A stretch of DNA of 64,000 bases, taken from NCBI GenBank assembly GCA_946965045.2, contig OX337237.1, forward strand, positions 372,001-436,000, read 5' to 3'. This DNA comes from Epithemia pelagica. Taxonomy: Eukaryota > Bacillariophyta > Bacillariophyceae > Surirellales > Surirellaceae. The position numbers and the translations under genes were made by a program. Shown here in pieces: positions 1 through 9,467 of this stretch. The notes under the pieces were generated by a model that was given only the letters and a program-made list of their open reading frames with translations, was not told the origin of the DNA and ran no database searches. How positions within the stretch are numbered: the first letter of the stretch is position 1; every line of letters starts with the position of its first letter.

Positions 1-2771
1 TCACTGATAAGAGTCTCCATGGCACCACGAAACCGGATGTTATCCTGAAGAGTATTGACAAACTGTTTGGTTGACTTGATCCCATAGATATCAGTAACCA
101 GAGTATCTCGACCAACAAAGATTTGTGCGACTTTACCACCATGGTCAACAGCAGGGGTGTCGGAGAAAACCGAGTCAGTAGCAACGGGTTCATGACGTCG
201 AGGTATATTAAGGACCGGATTGCGAGCCTTGAAATGTTTCTTGAGGGTGTCGTGGTCAAAAGTAATGCTACCATTACGTGTAGTGTGCTTGAACGTATCG
301 GCAATAACATCTTCAGATTGCCAACCAAAGAATGGACGGAACTTCTTCCAGTCATATGCTTCCTGGTAACGACGGTGGACAGAGGCATGAAGTGTAGGAT
401 CATTACCTTCTGCGTCAGCATAGATAGAAAAGAAGGGTGCGTCGTCGGGTCCATGATCGTATGGGAGATCCAAAAGGAGATTGAGGTTACAAACAACACG
501 ATCAGTGTACTCCCCATAGTTGTCATATGGATGGTTCGACATACTACCATCAGTCTTGACGTGTTTCCAATCAGGATCATTGTCAGAGGGTGTGGGAGAA
601 TACGAATGGTCCAGAACACCAGGATCCCATGTGTCGTGTGACGTGAAGATGATCTGAGGTAAGGTATCCATGTCATCGTCGCTGGGGATACCCAAGGAGT
701 GGATATAGGCTAACCCATCCTTGATGTGAAGGGGTATGGCACGACCATCAAGTGTAGTGATGCGTTGTTTACCATCAACTTTAACAGATCGTTCATCAAC
801 AGCAAGTCCGAAATGCTCGAATTGACCAGGAGCATGGATAGATAAGCCCTTTCCATAATAAGCATATTCATTGAAGATGCCGACAATAGGTCCGTCATTG
901 GTCTCAAACTTTGCGGCACATGTGACGACAGGAAGTCCAGTAAGTTCATGGTTATCAATACCCACAATAGTGATATGGCGGCCAGTCTTAGAAAGGATGC
1001 GCATGTCAGAACCAGCAAGTCCTCCATTAGCACCACGGTCAATCAATTGATTTCCTGGTAAAGTAGATTTCCTGGAAAACAGATAGCGTGGAACATGTCC
1101 TGCTTGTTTATGCATGTTGGTTTTGAAAGTAACCTTCTTGCTCGTCTTGGACTTGGCGTTAGAAAGAACACTAGTCAGGTCAGTTGCCGGGTGATTGATA
1201 TCAGTCGTCATGGCTTGGTTGATAAATTGTGTAACCGGATCTGAATCATCTGAATGCTCAGGGACTATGCCAGGTGAGTCGTCATCAGATGCAACTTGGT
1301 TGGGGTCAGGATCAGGTTCCGGATCAATGTCGAGGGCATGTGTTTGCACTGTCCTCGGTGTTGTTGATGAAGGTGCTTGAATCATCTTGTTATACTCAAT
1401 GATCAACTTGCAATCTTCTTCAGAAAGTTTGAACCATAGGTCACGCGGTAGACTAACCTTGGACGAAGAGGATGGAGATTCAGATGTCGCTTTGGTGTTG
1501 TGGACATGATACTCCATATCATCTTGTGAGGTTATGTCAGCATCTGTATCTTGGCCATATAGTGATTCATGTTGTTTGACATGTCGACGGCGACTATGAA
1601 CAGATGACTGGGTTGCTTGATCATGGTCATAAGCTGCGTCTAGAAGGAGACGGAAGTATGATTGATAGCAAAGGGATTTTGCACCGGATTTGGTGTTCAC
1701 CACATTATCCAAGATCTTGACTCGGCGGAGATCAGGTACCTTTTCTACAGCTTGCATGAGGAAGGTCATCCTGGTATGATCAGGGATGCAATCAGACAAT
1801 GTCACTAAATTGTCTAGCAAACGTAGCTGCTCTTGAAAGTGTAGAAGAAATTGACGTGTTGTTCCGCGCCATGTGTCGTCAAGGCGTAGATTGGAAATGT
1901 AGTTGGTTAAGCGGAGGACTTCTCGCTTTGCTAGGTCGGATTCGGTATGCAAAGAGTGTAACTTCTGCAATACGGCACGCGCATCTTCATCATGTTCATG
2001 TTCACGTACATAGGCTCGACCTTGGTCAGTCTGAATGATACGGACAAGAACGGAGTAAAGAAATACTTGTTGCTCTTGGAAAAGTTCTTCGGCATACTCA
2101 TCATCATGGGGTGGTGTGTATTTGAAATTCAGAACGTTGGATAGGCCTTGAGCCTTAGCTGTAGTCTTGAATACACGCCAGAATGAATCGTAGTATCGTT
2201 CATCCTTGAATACCTCATATGCAGTTGCGTCGCGCTTAGTTCCCTTTCTGAATGCTGTAAGGTCTTGTTGAGATTGGGATGCGGCAGTAACTGTGCTGAC
2301 AGATTTCACAGATGACGGTGACTTCATTGGCGAGACTGGGACTTGGCTAGGTGGTCCTTTAGAGAAATCTGTGTTGATCCTCCAAGTGTTGAACTCTTTC
2401 CTCGTTAGGTTCATCCAGTCGCTATTGGATAGCTGGTCTTGAATTTCATTGGTCTTGTATGTGGCCCAATAAGCCAAGAGCTTGATCTGCTGTCTTGTGG
2501 GGCCTTGTAGATCATGTGTCTGTTTGTTGACCTTGTATTGTGTCAGTTCCTTCATGGATTCCTCGGTATTAGTTTGCATATACGAGATAACATGGGTAAT
2601 GTTCTCAAAACCATGGTATTTCATCCACTTCATTAAGTAGTCGGCCCTTTCTTTGGTAAAGAATTGGCAGACAGTAAATATGATGTGGTCGAATAAGTCT
2701 GTGTCCGAGACATTGTCTTGGTTATCTTCTCCCTTAGGAGTCGTAGGTGTCTTGGGTGATTGAGGATCCAT
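1..2771 (-). CDS. Copia A gag-protease-integrase polyprotein, partial
   Basis: The frame opens with ATG at 2771 (protein starts MDPQSPKTP) and has no stop down to base 1, so at least 923 codons are visible. It aligns along its whole length with the polyproteins of elements C and D. A gag region occupies roughly the first 560 residues. The protease motif IDRGANGGLAGSDMRI follows; the usual Asp-Ser/Thr-Gly-Ala is Asp-Arg-Gly-Ala, as in C and D. The start of the integrase core comes next (VGRDTLVTDIYG), ending at METLIS, right at the second catalytic aspartate. Reverse transcriptase and RNase H lie off the edge. No frameshift or stop was found in the visible part, so this copy may still encode a full gag. 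It acts in the cytoplasmic virus-like particle of the element. Confidence 0.92.
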   Translation of the reverse strand, partial: MDPQSPKTPTTPKGEDNQDNVSDTDLFDHIIFTVCQFFTKERADYLMKWMKYHGFENITHVISYMQTNTEESMKELTQYKVNKQTHDLQGPTRQQIKLLAYWATYKTNEIQDQLSNSDWMNLTRKEFNTWRINTDFSKGPPSQVPVSPMKSPSSVKSVSTVTAASQSQQDLTAFRKGTKRDATAYEVFKDERYYDSFWRVFKTTAKAQGLSNVLNFKYTPPHDDEYAEELFQEQQVFLYSVLVRIIQTDQGRAYVREHEHDEDARAVLQKLHSLHTESDLAKREVLRLTNYISNLRLDDTWRGTTRQFLLHFQEQLRLLDNLVTLSDCIPDHTRMTFLMQAVEKVPDLRRVKILDNVVNTKSGAKSLCYQSYFRLLLDAAYDHDQATQSSVHSRRRHVKQHESLYGQDTDADITSQDDMEYHVHNTKATSESPSSSSKVSLPRDLWFKLSEEDCKLIIEYNKMIQAPSSTTPRTVQTHALDIDPEPDPDPNQVASDDDSPGIVPEHSDDSDPVTQFINQAMTTDINHPATDLTSVLSNAKSKTSKKVTFKTNMHKQAGHVPRYLFSRKSTLPGNQLIDRGANGGLAGSDMRILSKTGRHITIVGIDNHELTGLPVVTCAAKFETNDGPIVGIFNEYAYYGKGLSIHAPGQFEHFGLAVDERSVKVDGKQRITTLDGRAIPLHIKDGLAYIHSLGIPSDDDMDTLPQIIFTSHDTWDPGVLDHSYSPTPSDNDPDWKHVKTDGSMSNHPYDNYGEYTDRVVCNLNLLLDLPYDHGPDDAPFFSIYADAEGNDPTLHASVHRRYQEAYDWKKFRPFFGWQSEDVIADTFKHTTRNGSITFDHDTLKKHFKARNPVLNIPRRHEPVATDSVFSDTPAVDHGGKVAQIFVGRDTLVTDIYGIKSTKQFVNTLQDNIRFRGAMETLIS

Positions 2772-3091
2772 GGTGTTATTTGGTTGGTTCGATGTTTATT
2801 TAATGTGCGGTGTGATGTGGTTTATTTAATGTGTGATGTGATGTGAACCCGGATGTACCACGTGTGCCACGTATGTACCACGTATGTGATACCCGGATGT
2901 GTGTTGTGATGTGCGACTCCTGGAAATTTCCGTTGATTTCGACAAATTTTCGCCGAGTTTGAACAAATTTTCGCCGAATTTTCGCGATTTGACGGGAATG
3001 TGTGGCGTGTTGTGCGACCAAGGGTACCCGGATGTGCGTTGAGTTTAAGTCTTGGAAAGGTTTTGAGAGGACGGGAGTTAACTATGAGTAA
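2772..3091 (-). other. Leader between ORF0 and gag of Copia A
   Basis: About 320 untranslated bases between the ORF0 stop and the gag start. They hold repeated short blocks (ACATCCGGGT, CGAAAATTTG, ACGTGGTACAT and ATTAAATAAAC, as read on the minus strand). About 290 bases match the leader of element C with roughly three mismatches. A 73-codon frame (3021-2800) is open in both A and C but is absent in D; with nucleotide identity this high that says nothing about coding. Confidence 0.8.
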
Positions 3092-3871
3092 TTAAGCTTC
3101 GGTCTCCGAATCCTCACCCTCTTCCGAATGATCAGAGTCGCTTCCAGGCTCAGATGGGGCAGCACAAGCAACAGAAGAAGGGGTATCACCTTCAGCCAGG
3201 TGGTTCTCGACCTCGGTACGCAAAGGGTAGATAGTTGCACGATGGTCCTCGATGGTATGGACCTCGTGGATGTAGGCAACGTAGTTATCTAGGCGTACAA
3301 CGTTAGGAGGCAGAGGGCAAGTCGTCGCGTTCACGACGTGGATGGTATTGTAGTATCCAGTTGGGCGCTCGAAGGTTAGGAAGCGGAGGTGGACAGTACG
3401 GATGGGGTTGCCCGAGAGGGCGGCAAAGATGAGGCGACGCCTCGGAGAACGATGAAGTTGGTCGTTCAGACGGTCAATGTCTTCTTGGTCGACGATGTGG
3501 GTCACCGATTGGAACTGGCGTTCGATCTGGGTCTCCCCACGGATGATCTCGGGATCGAAGGTCGAACAAGTTGGTTGACGGAAGTACTTGATATGATCAG
3601 CAATCAACCGGGTGGTACGACGGGATCAAGAAGGGACGAGCCGACGAGGCGGACTCGGGGGCCGAAGCAACGGCGCAGGGATTGGAGCGTGAGGCTGGGT
3701 TGGAGTCTCGAATGGGTTGCTGTTGGAACTGTCGACGGAGATGTTGACCGATGTGTTGGCTGCCTTCGGCGTCGGCACCAGTTCCTGCTGCACCAGGGTA
3801 TCGGGCTGCCCGGGATGCAGGTTGGCTCGATAGATCTGTCGTACAGGAGTGATAATCTCGTTAGTATCCAT
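3092..3871 (-). pseudogene. ORF0 of Copia A, broken by one in-frame stop
   Basis: Extra ORF between the 5' LTR and gag. It starts at ATG 3871 (MDTNEIITPVRQIYR) and is interrupted by a TGA at 3628-3626. It then continues in the same frame from about 3625 to the stop at 3092. C and D have a coding triplet for Arg at the TGA position, so a CGA to TGA change is the simplest explanation. After the stop the protein aligns with ORF0 of C (for example FERPTGYYNTIHVVN against FERPTNYFHTIWIVN, and a following DNYVAYIHEVH block). The N-terminal third is Pro/Thr-rich; the C-terminus is acidic. I recognise no domain family. An unconventional start after the TGA (ATT/ATG around 3607) might still allow a shorter product. 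Confidence 0.8.
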
Positions 3872-3893
3872 GAAACCACAAGGAAATAAGCTT

Positions 3894-3907
3894 TGAGACT
3901 GTTAATC
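3894..3907 (-). promoter_or_regulatory. Primer-binding site of Copia A (tRNA-Asn anticodon-arm type)
   Basis: Read on the minus strand, GATTAACAGTCTCA follows the terminal CA of the 5' LTR directly. The identical 14 bases follow the 5' LTRs of C and D, although surrounding sequence differs. The complement TGAGACTGTTAATC contains CTGTTAA, the anticodon loop of tRNA-Asn(GUU). The site lacks the TGG expected for priming by an intact tRNA 3' end. Confidence 0.75.
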
Positions 3908-4690
3908 TGTTACAATTCTTTCTGAATCGTAGGGACATTGGTGCTCGGTAGAGCAGACAATCAGGTAGGTCACCAACCGATACAAGCTTCTCAGGGTCAG
4001 AGAAGCAAGCAAGTCAAAGTCTATCAGAAGGATAGTCGGGACACAAAAGAGGATGTGATAAATGGTGATATTGTTAGATTGTGTGTTGATTACTACGATA
4101 GGTCTACGTGAAATGTTCGGTCCTGCCAAGGGTCATGTGTCATAAGTTCTTGGCGGCAACAGGTTTGGAATAGTTGGAGTTGATTCATGTGATGTATATG
4201 ACATGTATATGTGGGCGGATAACATATACAGGGTCAACAGCTCTTGCTTTGGATTGGCATAGTTGTTTTCATGGCGCGCAGCTTGTTGACAATTTGGAGA
4301 TTGTGGGAATGGAAATATGGTCTCGCGTGATCGTGTGTCGTGCTTGGGATACTTAGACCGTTGGGTCGGATAGATGCCGATAGCGCTCGGATGTCGCTTG
4401 GGCGCGCTCGATGATTTCGGGCGCGTACGCTTAGGGCGTTAGTATAATGTCCGAGCAACGGCCAAATTTACGTCCGTTGTAATACCGCACGACCCAGTTT
4501 AGTCTTGAGAGTGAGTTCGTCAATCTATTCTCACTTTTCATGATTTGCGAAGAAATATAGGTCGATATAGCGCGAAGCTAGGAAACATAGCTCGAAGCTA
4601 GAGGGCATGATGCGATAGCACGAGGCTATGTGACATGGGGAATCGATGAGATGTAGAATCTAACCACCATAGACGGTGAGAATTCTAACA
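3908..4690 (-). repeat. 5' LTR of Copia A
   Basis: About 783 bases starting TGTTAGAATTCTCACCG and ending ACA on the minus strand. It is homologous throughout to the 758-base LTRs of C and D: shared start, shared GGCCAAATTTA-like block, shared GCGCGCCC blocks, and shared ATCACGCGAGACCATAT. It carries the promoter of element A. It begins immediately after the last RNase H codons of element B, so the B pol frame reads a short way into it. Confidence 0.88.
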
Positions 4691-7600
4691 ACCAACCCAT
4701 AATTTTCTTGCGGGCTGTTTCAAAAGGCCCCGTGTCAAGTGGCTTGGTGAAAGTGTCGCCAAGTTGGTCGGTTGTAGCAATGGCCTTCATGAAGATACCA
4801 TTGGGATCAGAGCTGTTGGGTGAACTGAGATGTGAGCGGAACCAGTGATATTTGATGCCGATGTGTTTGCTGCGTGGTGTCATACGTGGGGGATCTTTTG
4901 TTGCCAGTTGTAAGGCGGCTTGGTTGTCCTCCCATATGGTACAGACGAAGCTGGGGCCAGCTGCATTGAGGTGCAGGTGCTTGATGATTTTGGCCAATTG
5001 ATTCCGTAGAGGCAGTAGGGTACGCATACTTGTTGAAGCAGCAATATATTCGGCCTCCATGGTTGAGAGGGCGATCTCTGTTTGAAGTTTACTGCTCCAA
5101 GTGATAGGAGATTGTCCAATAGTGATGATGAAACCGGTTCTGGAACGTACAGAGGTGGGATCGTCGGAGTTTTCGTTGCTCCATAGGCCAGCGAAATCGG
5201 CGTCCACGTAGCAGTGTAAGCTCAGGTCTTTGGAGGGTTGTAGAATGAGTCCTCGTTCGGCGGTTCCCATTAGGTAGCGACCGATTCGTTTGAGTGCTTT
5301 GCCGTGCAGTGCTGTGGGATTATTGCTAAATCGCGCTGTCTGGTTGATTGCGAAAGCACAGTCAGGTCGTGTATTGTTGCCAAGGTAGAGGAGCATTCCT
5401 ACGACCGATCGGTAATTGTAGGTAGCGTTGAGTGGCTCACCGTCGATGTCTTTTCCGATCGTTTTGGTTGCGGGTGTCGGCTTGGGATTAGATTTCTCCA
5501 GACCCAATGCGTTGATGATGCTGCGTGTGAGATGAGGTTGTCGTAGTTCGACGGTTCCGTTATCGTGGTGTTTGATCTCTACACCGAGGTACGTTGGGAG
5601 GTCACCGAGATGTTCGTAGTCCATCTTCAGTTTTGTGAGGCCTTCAAGGATCCGGTTGACACTCGCTTCGTCATGCCCACAGATCACTGCGTCATCCACA
5701 TAAGTGATCATGACACATCCTAGTCCAATGAACAAGCAGGGATCTGATCCATCGGGCTTGAGCCCAATTTGCTCCAATTTCTCCCGGAGGTAGTCATACC
5801 ACAAGCGTGGCGCACGACAGTCTCCATACAGACTCTTCGTTACCTCCAGCACCTTATCGCGTTGTCCGGTGCCATATCCTTGGGGCAAGTTGACGTAGAT
5901 TGGTTCTGGGAGATCCGACTGCACGAATGCGTTTTTGAAGTCGATTGACACAGTGTGTAGCTTGTGTTGTATCGACAAGTTCAGCAGGAGACGAACCGTT
6001 GGCCAATCAATCACTGGGGCGAAGGTATCGTCGCGGCTGAAAGAGGCTTTCTGTTGGTCGCCTCGGACGACCAGTCTGGCTTTGTAGCGTGATATCGTTC
6101 CATCGGGTTTACGTTTTCGTACGAACGTCCACATGACGTCAACAATCTCTTTACCATTTGCCTTGGATCGTGGAACAAGCTTGAAGGTTCGCTTTGCTTC
6201 TAGTTCGTTGAGTTCCTTGTCCATGGCGGCGATCCATTTGTCTTGTTCCTCACGTGAAAGCATTCGGATGTCGAAGTAGGACGGTGCATCCTCATTGATG
6301 GCCTTGGCGTTGAAATACAGTGGATGCCAATCGTCGATGATTCCCAGTGGTGACTGAATCTGGGCGAGCAAGTGTGAATCGAAGGTTGAGGATAACTTGT
6401 CTGGGTGCAGAGACGTTGGAAAGTCCCATTGGAGGGAGTTAGCGTAGTGTCCGAATGCCACAGGGTCGTCGTTGATGGCAGACATTGAAAAGCATCGGTC
6501 TTGGGAACTAACATGTGTCCAGAAACTGTCTTGAGTGCCATGGTCATTGTCTGGGAATCGTGTGGGAGCGCGACGTTGTCGTTGAGGACGTGCTGCTGGT
6601 GGTGGTACAGACTCACCCAGTGTCGATCCAACTGGTGATCCATCGACCTCGCCCGATTTTGAAGAGGGTTGAGACTGCTCGCCCGATTTTGGAAACGGTG
6701 ACTCGCCCGATTTTGAAGAAGGTAATGGAGTCGGTAGTTCCTCGTCCAAGTGCAAAGGAGGTGGGTCGATATCGTCGTCAAGGGGTTCGAAAGAATCGGA
6801 AGTTTCGGCCGTCTCGTGGAGGGGTGAGAGAGGAGTGTGATCGTCCAGTTGGAGGGGTGACTGTGAATCAAGGGTCGTCCGGCGATGATTACGACCAAGA
6901 ACTAACGGAGTACTAGGTGTTGTAGGACTGTCGGGTGACGGTGGCTGTGCCTGCTCGCCCTCGGGGACACTCGGGACTGGAAGGGACGGAGTGTCATCGA
7001 AGGAAACGGTAGGGGAAGACCAAATCGAATCTAAGTCGGGCATAGGCCCATCGCGTACCGGGTCGTGGTCATCCAAGTAGTGGTCACGGGTAAAGAAATC
7101 CGGCAAACTGTTATCGGAAGGGAAAGACCATGTACTGTTGACAGACATGAACAGTTCATCATAAACCACGTGGAACTGAGGTGAAATGTGGCCAGTATCC
7201 AGGTTCCGAATCATTCCAACCAAGCTTGAATGCTGTGAAGAAAAACCAAGGAACTGACCACGGCGCGAACGACGGGCCCACTTGGGGAGTTTCTTACCAT
7301 CTTGTAGTTTAGGATCTAAGACGTAACTAGGACATCCCCAAACACGAACACGACGTAACAGCGTACAGTCAATCTTGGATCCAGAGAAAACTTCCATCGG
7401 TGACAGATTCGTATCTTCATGAGGAACGTGGTTGTAAATCCATGTGGCGTACTCAACAGCCATGGGCCACAAGGACGGACAGAAAGCAGACGGCCATCGG
7501 ATGTGGCAGTGAATCATCATGGCTCGTGCCATGTAGGTGACAGTCTGTATTGCCCGTTCAGCTCCGGCGTTTTCATGATGGGCACCAACGCCAGACAATG

Positions 7601-9467
7601 TGCTTGTTGGAGACGGAAATGTATTACGGTCAGCCTTGATAGATTCCTGAAAAGCATCAGAAGTAAAGACGCCATTGTCGGAATGGTAGCGATGAACCTG
7701 TCGTCCAACTTGGAGAAGAGAAGTTTCGAACTGGTTCTTTGAAATGATAGTGTCGCTACTACCAAGTGAGACTTGAGGGTAACAGAAGATCGCCTTTGAT
7801 CCGTGATCAAAGAAGATTGTACCTCCTACGAAGCGATGCTCTGGTCGTTCTCGACCTCGAGTATGCCACAAGCGTCCACGAACGGTAGATTCGAAATGAT
7901 CCATGGAGACCAATTCACCTGGAATGAGTTTTCGATCGGTTGGCGTCAGGTGACCGGCTTGGGGATGCGGAACGTTGGCTTTTGTTTGCGTTGGACGTCG
8001 TCGAGCCTTCGCGTATAAACATGCCAAACATTTGGGAGCTTCACAGGTGCCACTGCTCTTGAAAGTGGCAGGAAGGCATGATGGTGTCATGTCGTCGGAA
8101 TCAGAAGTCGAACGGTCTCGGTACAAACGCTGGATGCGACGCATATGGACGTGACCCAAACGTTGATGATCCAACAAAAGCTGCTTTTGAGGTCGACTCA
8201 GATTGCGATTGGATGCATCCAAAGGATTGTCTTCGTGTTCGGATAAGAATTGGTGCAAGGTTGGTGGTGATTCGATCAATGCTCTGTCTTCTAAATGGCA
8301 ACGACACCACTGATTGAACCCACAACAACAATCAACCGGTCGGTGTTGAGGTGTTGTATGACTGGCGGCCTTGATATTCTTGACACGAACGATTGGAAGG
8401 TTGCTTGAGTAGTCGATGGGAATGGTGATGCGGCGTTCACTGTTCTTGTCAAGCATGATGCTTGCGAAGGACTGATTGCTAACGAAGGTTGGAAATCGCT
8501 GATCCTGTCGGAGATATGCGGCATTAATTTGAGGGGAACATAGTCGTGTTCCAGCGGCCTTGCAAAGATTGGCAGGGTAAACCCATCGACGTATGGAACC
8601 GTCCTCGTGGATAGCGTCATATCCAACAATCCCTGTGCCAATAATGGGAAATCGGTTGTCACTTGCGGCAGTTGACATGGAACCGTAGTTTCCATACTCC
8701 AACTCGACAAAGTCATCTTCGTTCATGGTTAAACCGGTTGAGGCGCCAGTGTCGAGGATAATTGGCACCACAGGATCTGTTGAAGCATCGCTCGTTGTCG
8801 TTTGGTAAACGGTCATGGTAGAGTCAATATGATGCATGGCATATCGGTACGTGTAACAAGGTGTATTGCTGTTGGCACGCAAAAGGTTGCTAAAGTCCGG
8901 ACCAAGTCGGTAAATGTGAGGATCATTGGACAAAGGTAAAAGGGTGTCTCGTGGCAAAAGGCGACGTTGATGTCCATTGTAACAATCAACCGTGGTGTCG
9001 TAGCGGCGTAGAGCACGCATTATCGGCCATGTATTCCAATCCGCTTCGTGTCGTGAATCACGCCATGTCTTGGTTCTTGCTCGTGCTTTCGTAGTATGCT
9101 CGCCCCTGACCCGTGGGAGAGGGAAACTCATAACTCCCAAAGGGTAAGTTGACGACGTAAAGACGAGGAAATGGAAGGCAAGGTAAAGGACCGAAAGGGG
9201 TTTCAAGCAAATGACATGATCCGACAAGCACAGACGGCTGTCGAAACCGCTGGGTGGGAAATGGAACGGTGGCTTGGGAAGTAAACGGTTGAGTTGTCGA
9301 AGATGTGCACGGCTAGAGGAAGTAAAGCGGAAGAACCAACCAACCAAGAGTAAAACCAAACAATCAACAATCGAAATCAAACAAAACCAACCACAAAGAC
9401 CGACCCAACAAAGAAAGGTATCCAACCACCAAGGGGGAGAAAGGGCATTCGAGTGCTGGAGAAACAC
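4626..9467 (-). CDS. Copia B pol polyprotein (PR-IN-RT-RH)
   Basis: An open frame of about 1613 codons, in the -1 frame relative to the upstream gag. The frame is already open from about 9537, so the ORFs overlap by about 65 bases. Approximate residues: protease ILDTGASTGL (about 237); pre-integrase zinc region HQRLGH...CLACLYAK (about 440-490); integrase core with MDHFES, HSDNGVF and NAGAERA (about 525-640); a linker with three KSGE repeats; reverse transcriptase with ITYVDDAVICG (about 1256); RNase H with DADFAG and MEAEYIAAS (about 1420-1475). The end, FETARKKIMGW, is the natural end of Copia RNase H. The last 21 residues are read into the LTR of element A. The leftmost codon used here is GTG; the true protein probably starts by frameshift from gag or after PR release. 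All catalytic motifs look intact. Confidence 0.92.
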   Translation of the reverse strand: MFLQHSNALSPPWWLDTFLCWVGLCGWFCLISIVDCLVLLLVGWFFRFTSSSRAHLRQLNRLLPKPPFHFPPSGFDSRLCLSDHVICLKPLSVLYLAFHFLVFTSSTYPLGVMSFPLPRVRGEHTTKARARTKTWRDSRHEADWNTWPIMRALRRYDTTVDCYNGHQRRLLPRDTLLPLSNDPHIYRLGPDFSNLLRANSNTPCYTYRYAMHHIDSTMTVYQTTTSDASTDPVVPIILDTGASTGLTMNEDDFVELEYGNYGSMSTAASDNRFPIIGTGIVGYDAIHEDGSIRRWVYPANLCKAAGTRLCSPQINAAYLRQDQRFPTFVSNQSFASIMLDKNSERRITIPIDYSSNLPIVRVKNIKAASHTTPQHRPVDCCCGFNQWCRCHLEDRALIESPPTLHQFLSEHEDNPLDASNRNLSRPQKQLLLDHQRLGHVHMRRIQRLYRDRSTSDSDDMTPSCLPATFKSSGTCEAPKCLACLYAKARRRPTQTKANVPHPQAGHLTPTDRKLIPGELVSMDHFESTVRGRLWHTRGRERPEHRFVGGTIFFDHGSKAIFCYPQVSLGSSDTIISKNQFETSLLQVGRQVHRYHSDNGVFTSDAFQESIKADRNTFPSPTSTLSGVGAHHENAGAERAIQTVTYMARAMMIHCHIRWPSAFCPSLWPMAVEYATWIYNHVPHEDTNLSPMEVFSGSKIDCTLLRRVRVWGCPSYVLDPKLQDGKKLPKWARRSRRGQFLGFSSQHSSLVGMIRNLDTGHISPQFHVVYDELFMSVNSTWSFPSDNSLPDFFTRDHYLDDHDPVRDGPMPDLDSIWSSPTVSFDDTPSLPVPSVPEGEQAQPPSPDSPTTPSTPLVLGRNHRRTTLDSQSPLQLDDHTPLSPLHETAETSDSFEPLDDDIDPPPLHLDEELPTPLPSSKSGESPFPKSGEQSQPSSKSGEVDGSPVGSTLGESVPPPAARPQRQRRAPTRFPDNDHGTQDSFWTHVSSQDRCFSMSAINDDPVAFGHYANSLQWDFPTSLHPDKLSSTFDSHLLAQIQSPLGIIDDWHPLYFNAKAINEDAPSYFDIRMLSREEQDKWIAAMDKELNELEAKRTFKLVPRSKANGKEIVDVMWTFVRKRKPDGTISRYKARLVVRGDQQKASFSRDDTFAPVIDWPTVRLLLNLSIQHKLHTVSIDFKNAFVQSDLPEPIYVNLPQGYGTGQRDKVLEVTKSLYGDCRAPRLWYDYLREKLEQIGLKPDGSDPCLFIGLGCVMITYVDDAVICGHDEASVNRILEGLTKLKMDYEHLGDLPTYLGVEIKHHDNGTVELRQPHLTRSIINALGLEKSNPKPTPATKTIGKDIDGEPLNATYNYRSVVGMLLYLGNNTRPDCAFAINQTARFSNNPTALHGKALKRIGRYLMGTAERGLILQPSKDLSLHCYVDADFAGLWSNENSDDPTSVRSRTGFIITIGQSPITWSSKLQTEIALSTMEAEYIAASTSMRTLLPLRNQLAKIIKHLHLNAAGPSFVCTIWEDNQAALQLATKDPPRMTPRSKHIGIKYHWFRSHLSSPNSSDPNGIFMKAIATTDQLGDTFTKPLDTGPFETARKKIMGWLLEFSPSMVVRFYISSIPHVT

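Larger units (their letters stand above)
1..4690 (-). mobile_element. Copia element A, 5' part (runs off left edge)
   Basis: Minus-strand LTR retrotransposon of the same family as elements C and D further right. Reading leftwards: 5' LTR (4690-3908), primer-binding site (3907-3894), ORF0 (3871-3092), a leader of about 320 bases, then the gag-pol polyprotein from 2771 to beyond base 1. The polyprotein is only moderately similar to C and D, while the leader is almost identical to that of C. The 3' half and 3' LTR lie outside the window, so age and target duplication cannot be read. The five bases outside its LTR (4691-4695, ACCAA on plus) would be the expected duplication. Confidence 0.93.

Noticed and set aside
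123-641. Plus-strand open frame opposite the Copia A polyprotein
   Set aside because: It is the antisense shadow of integrase-region coding sequence; similar antisense frames occur opposite the same part of C and D.
2800-3021. 73-codon frame in the leader of A and C
   Set aside because: Kept only because the leader itself is almost identical between A and C; absent in D, with no start context or composition signal.
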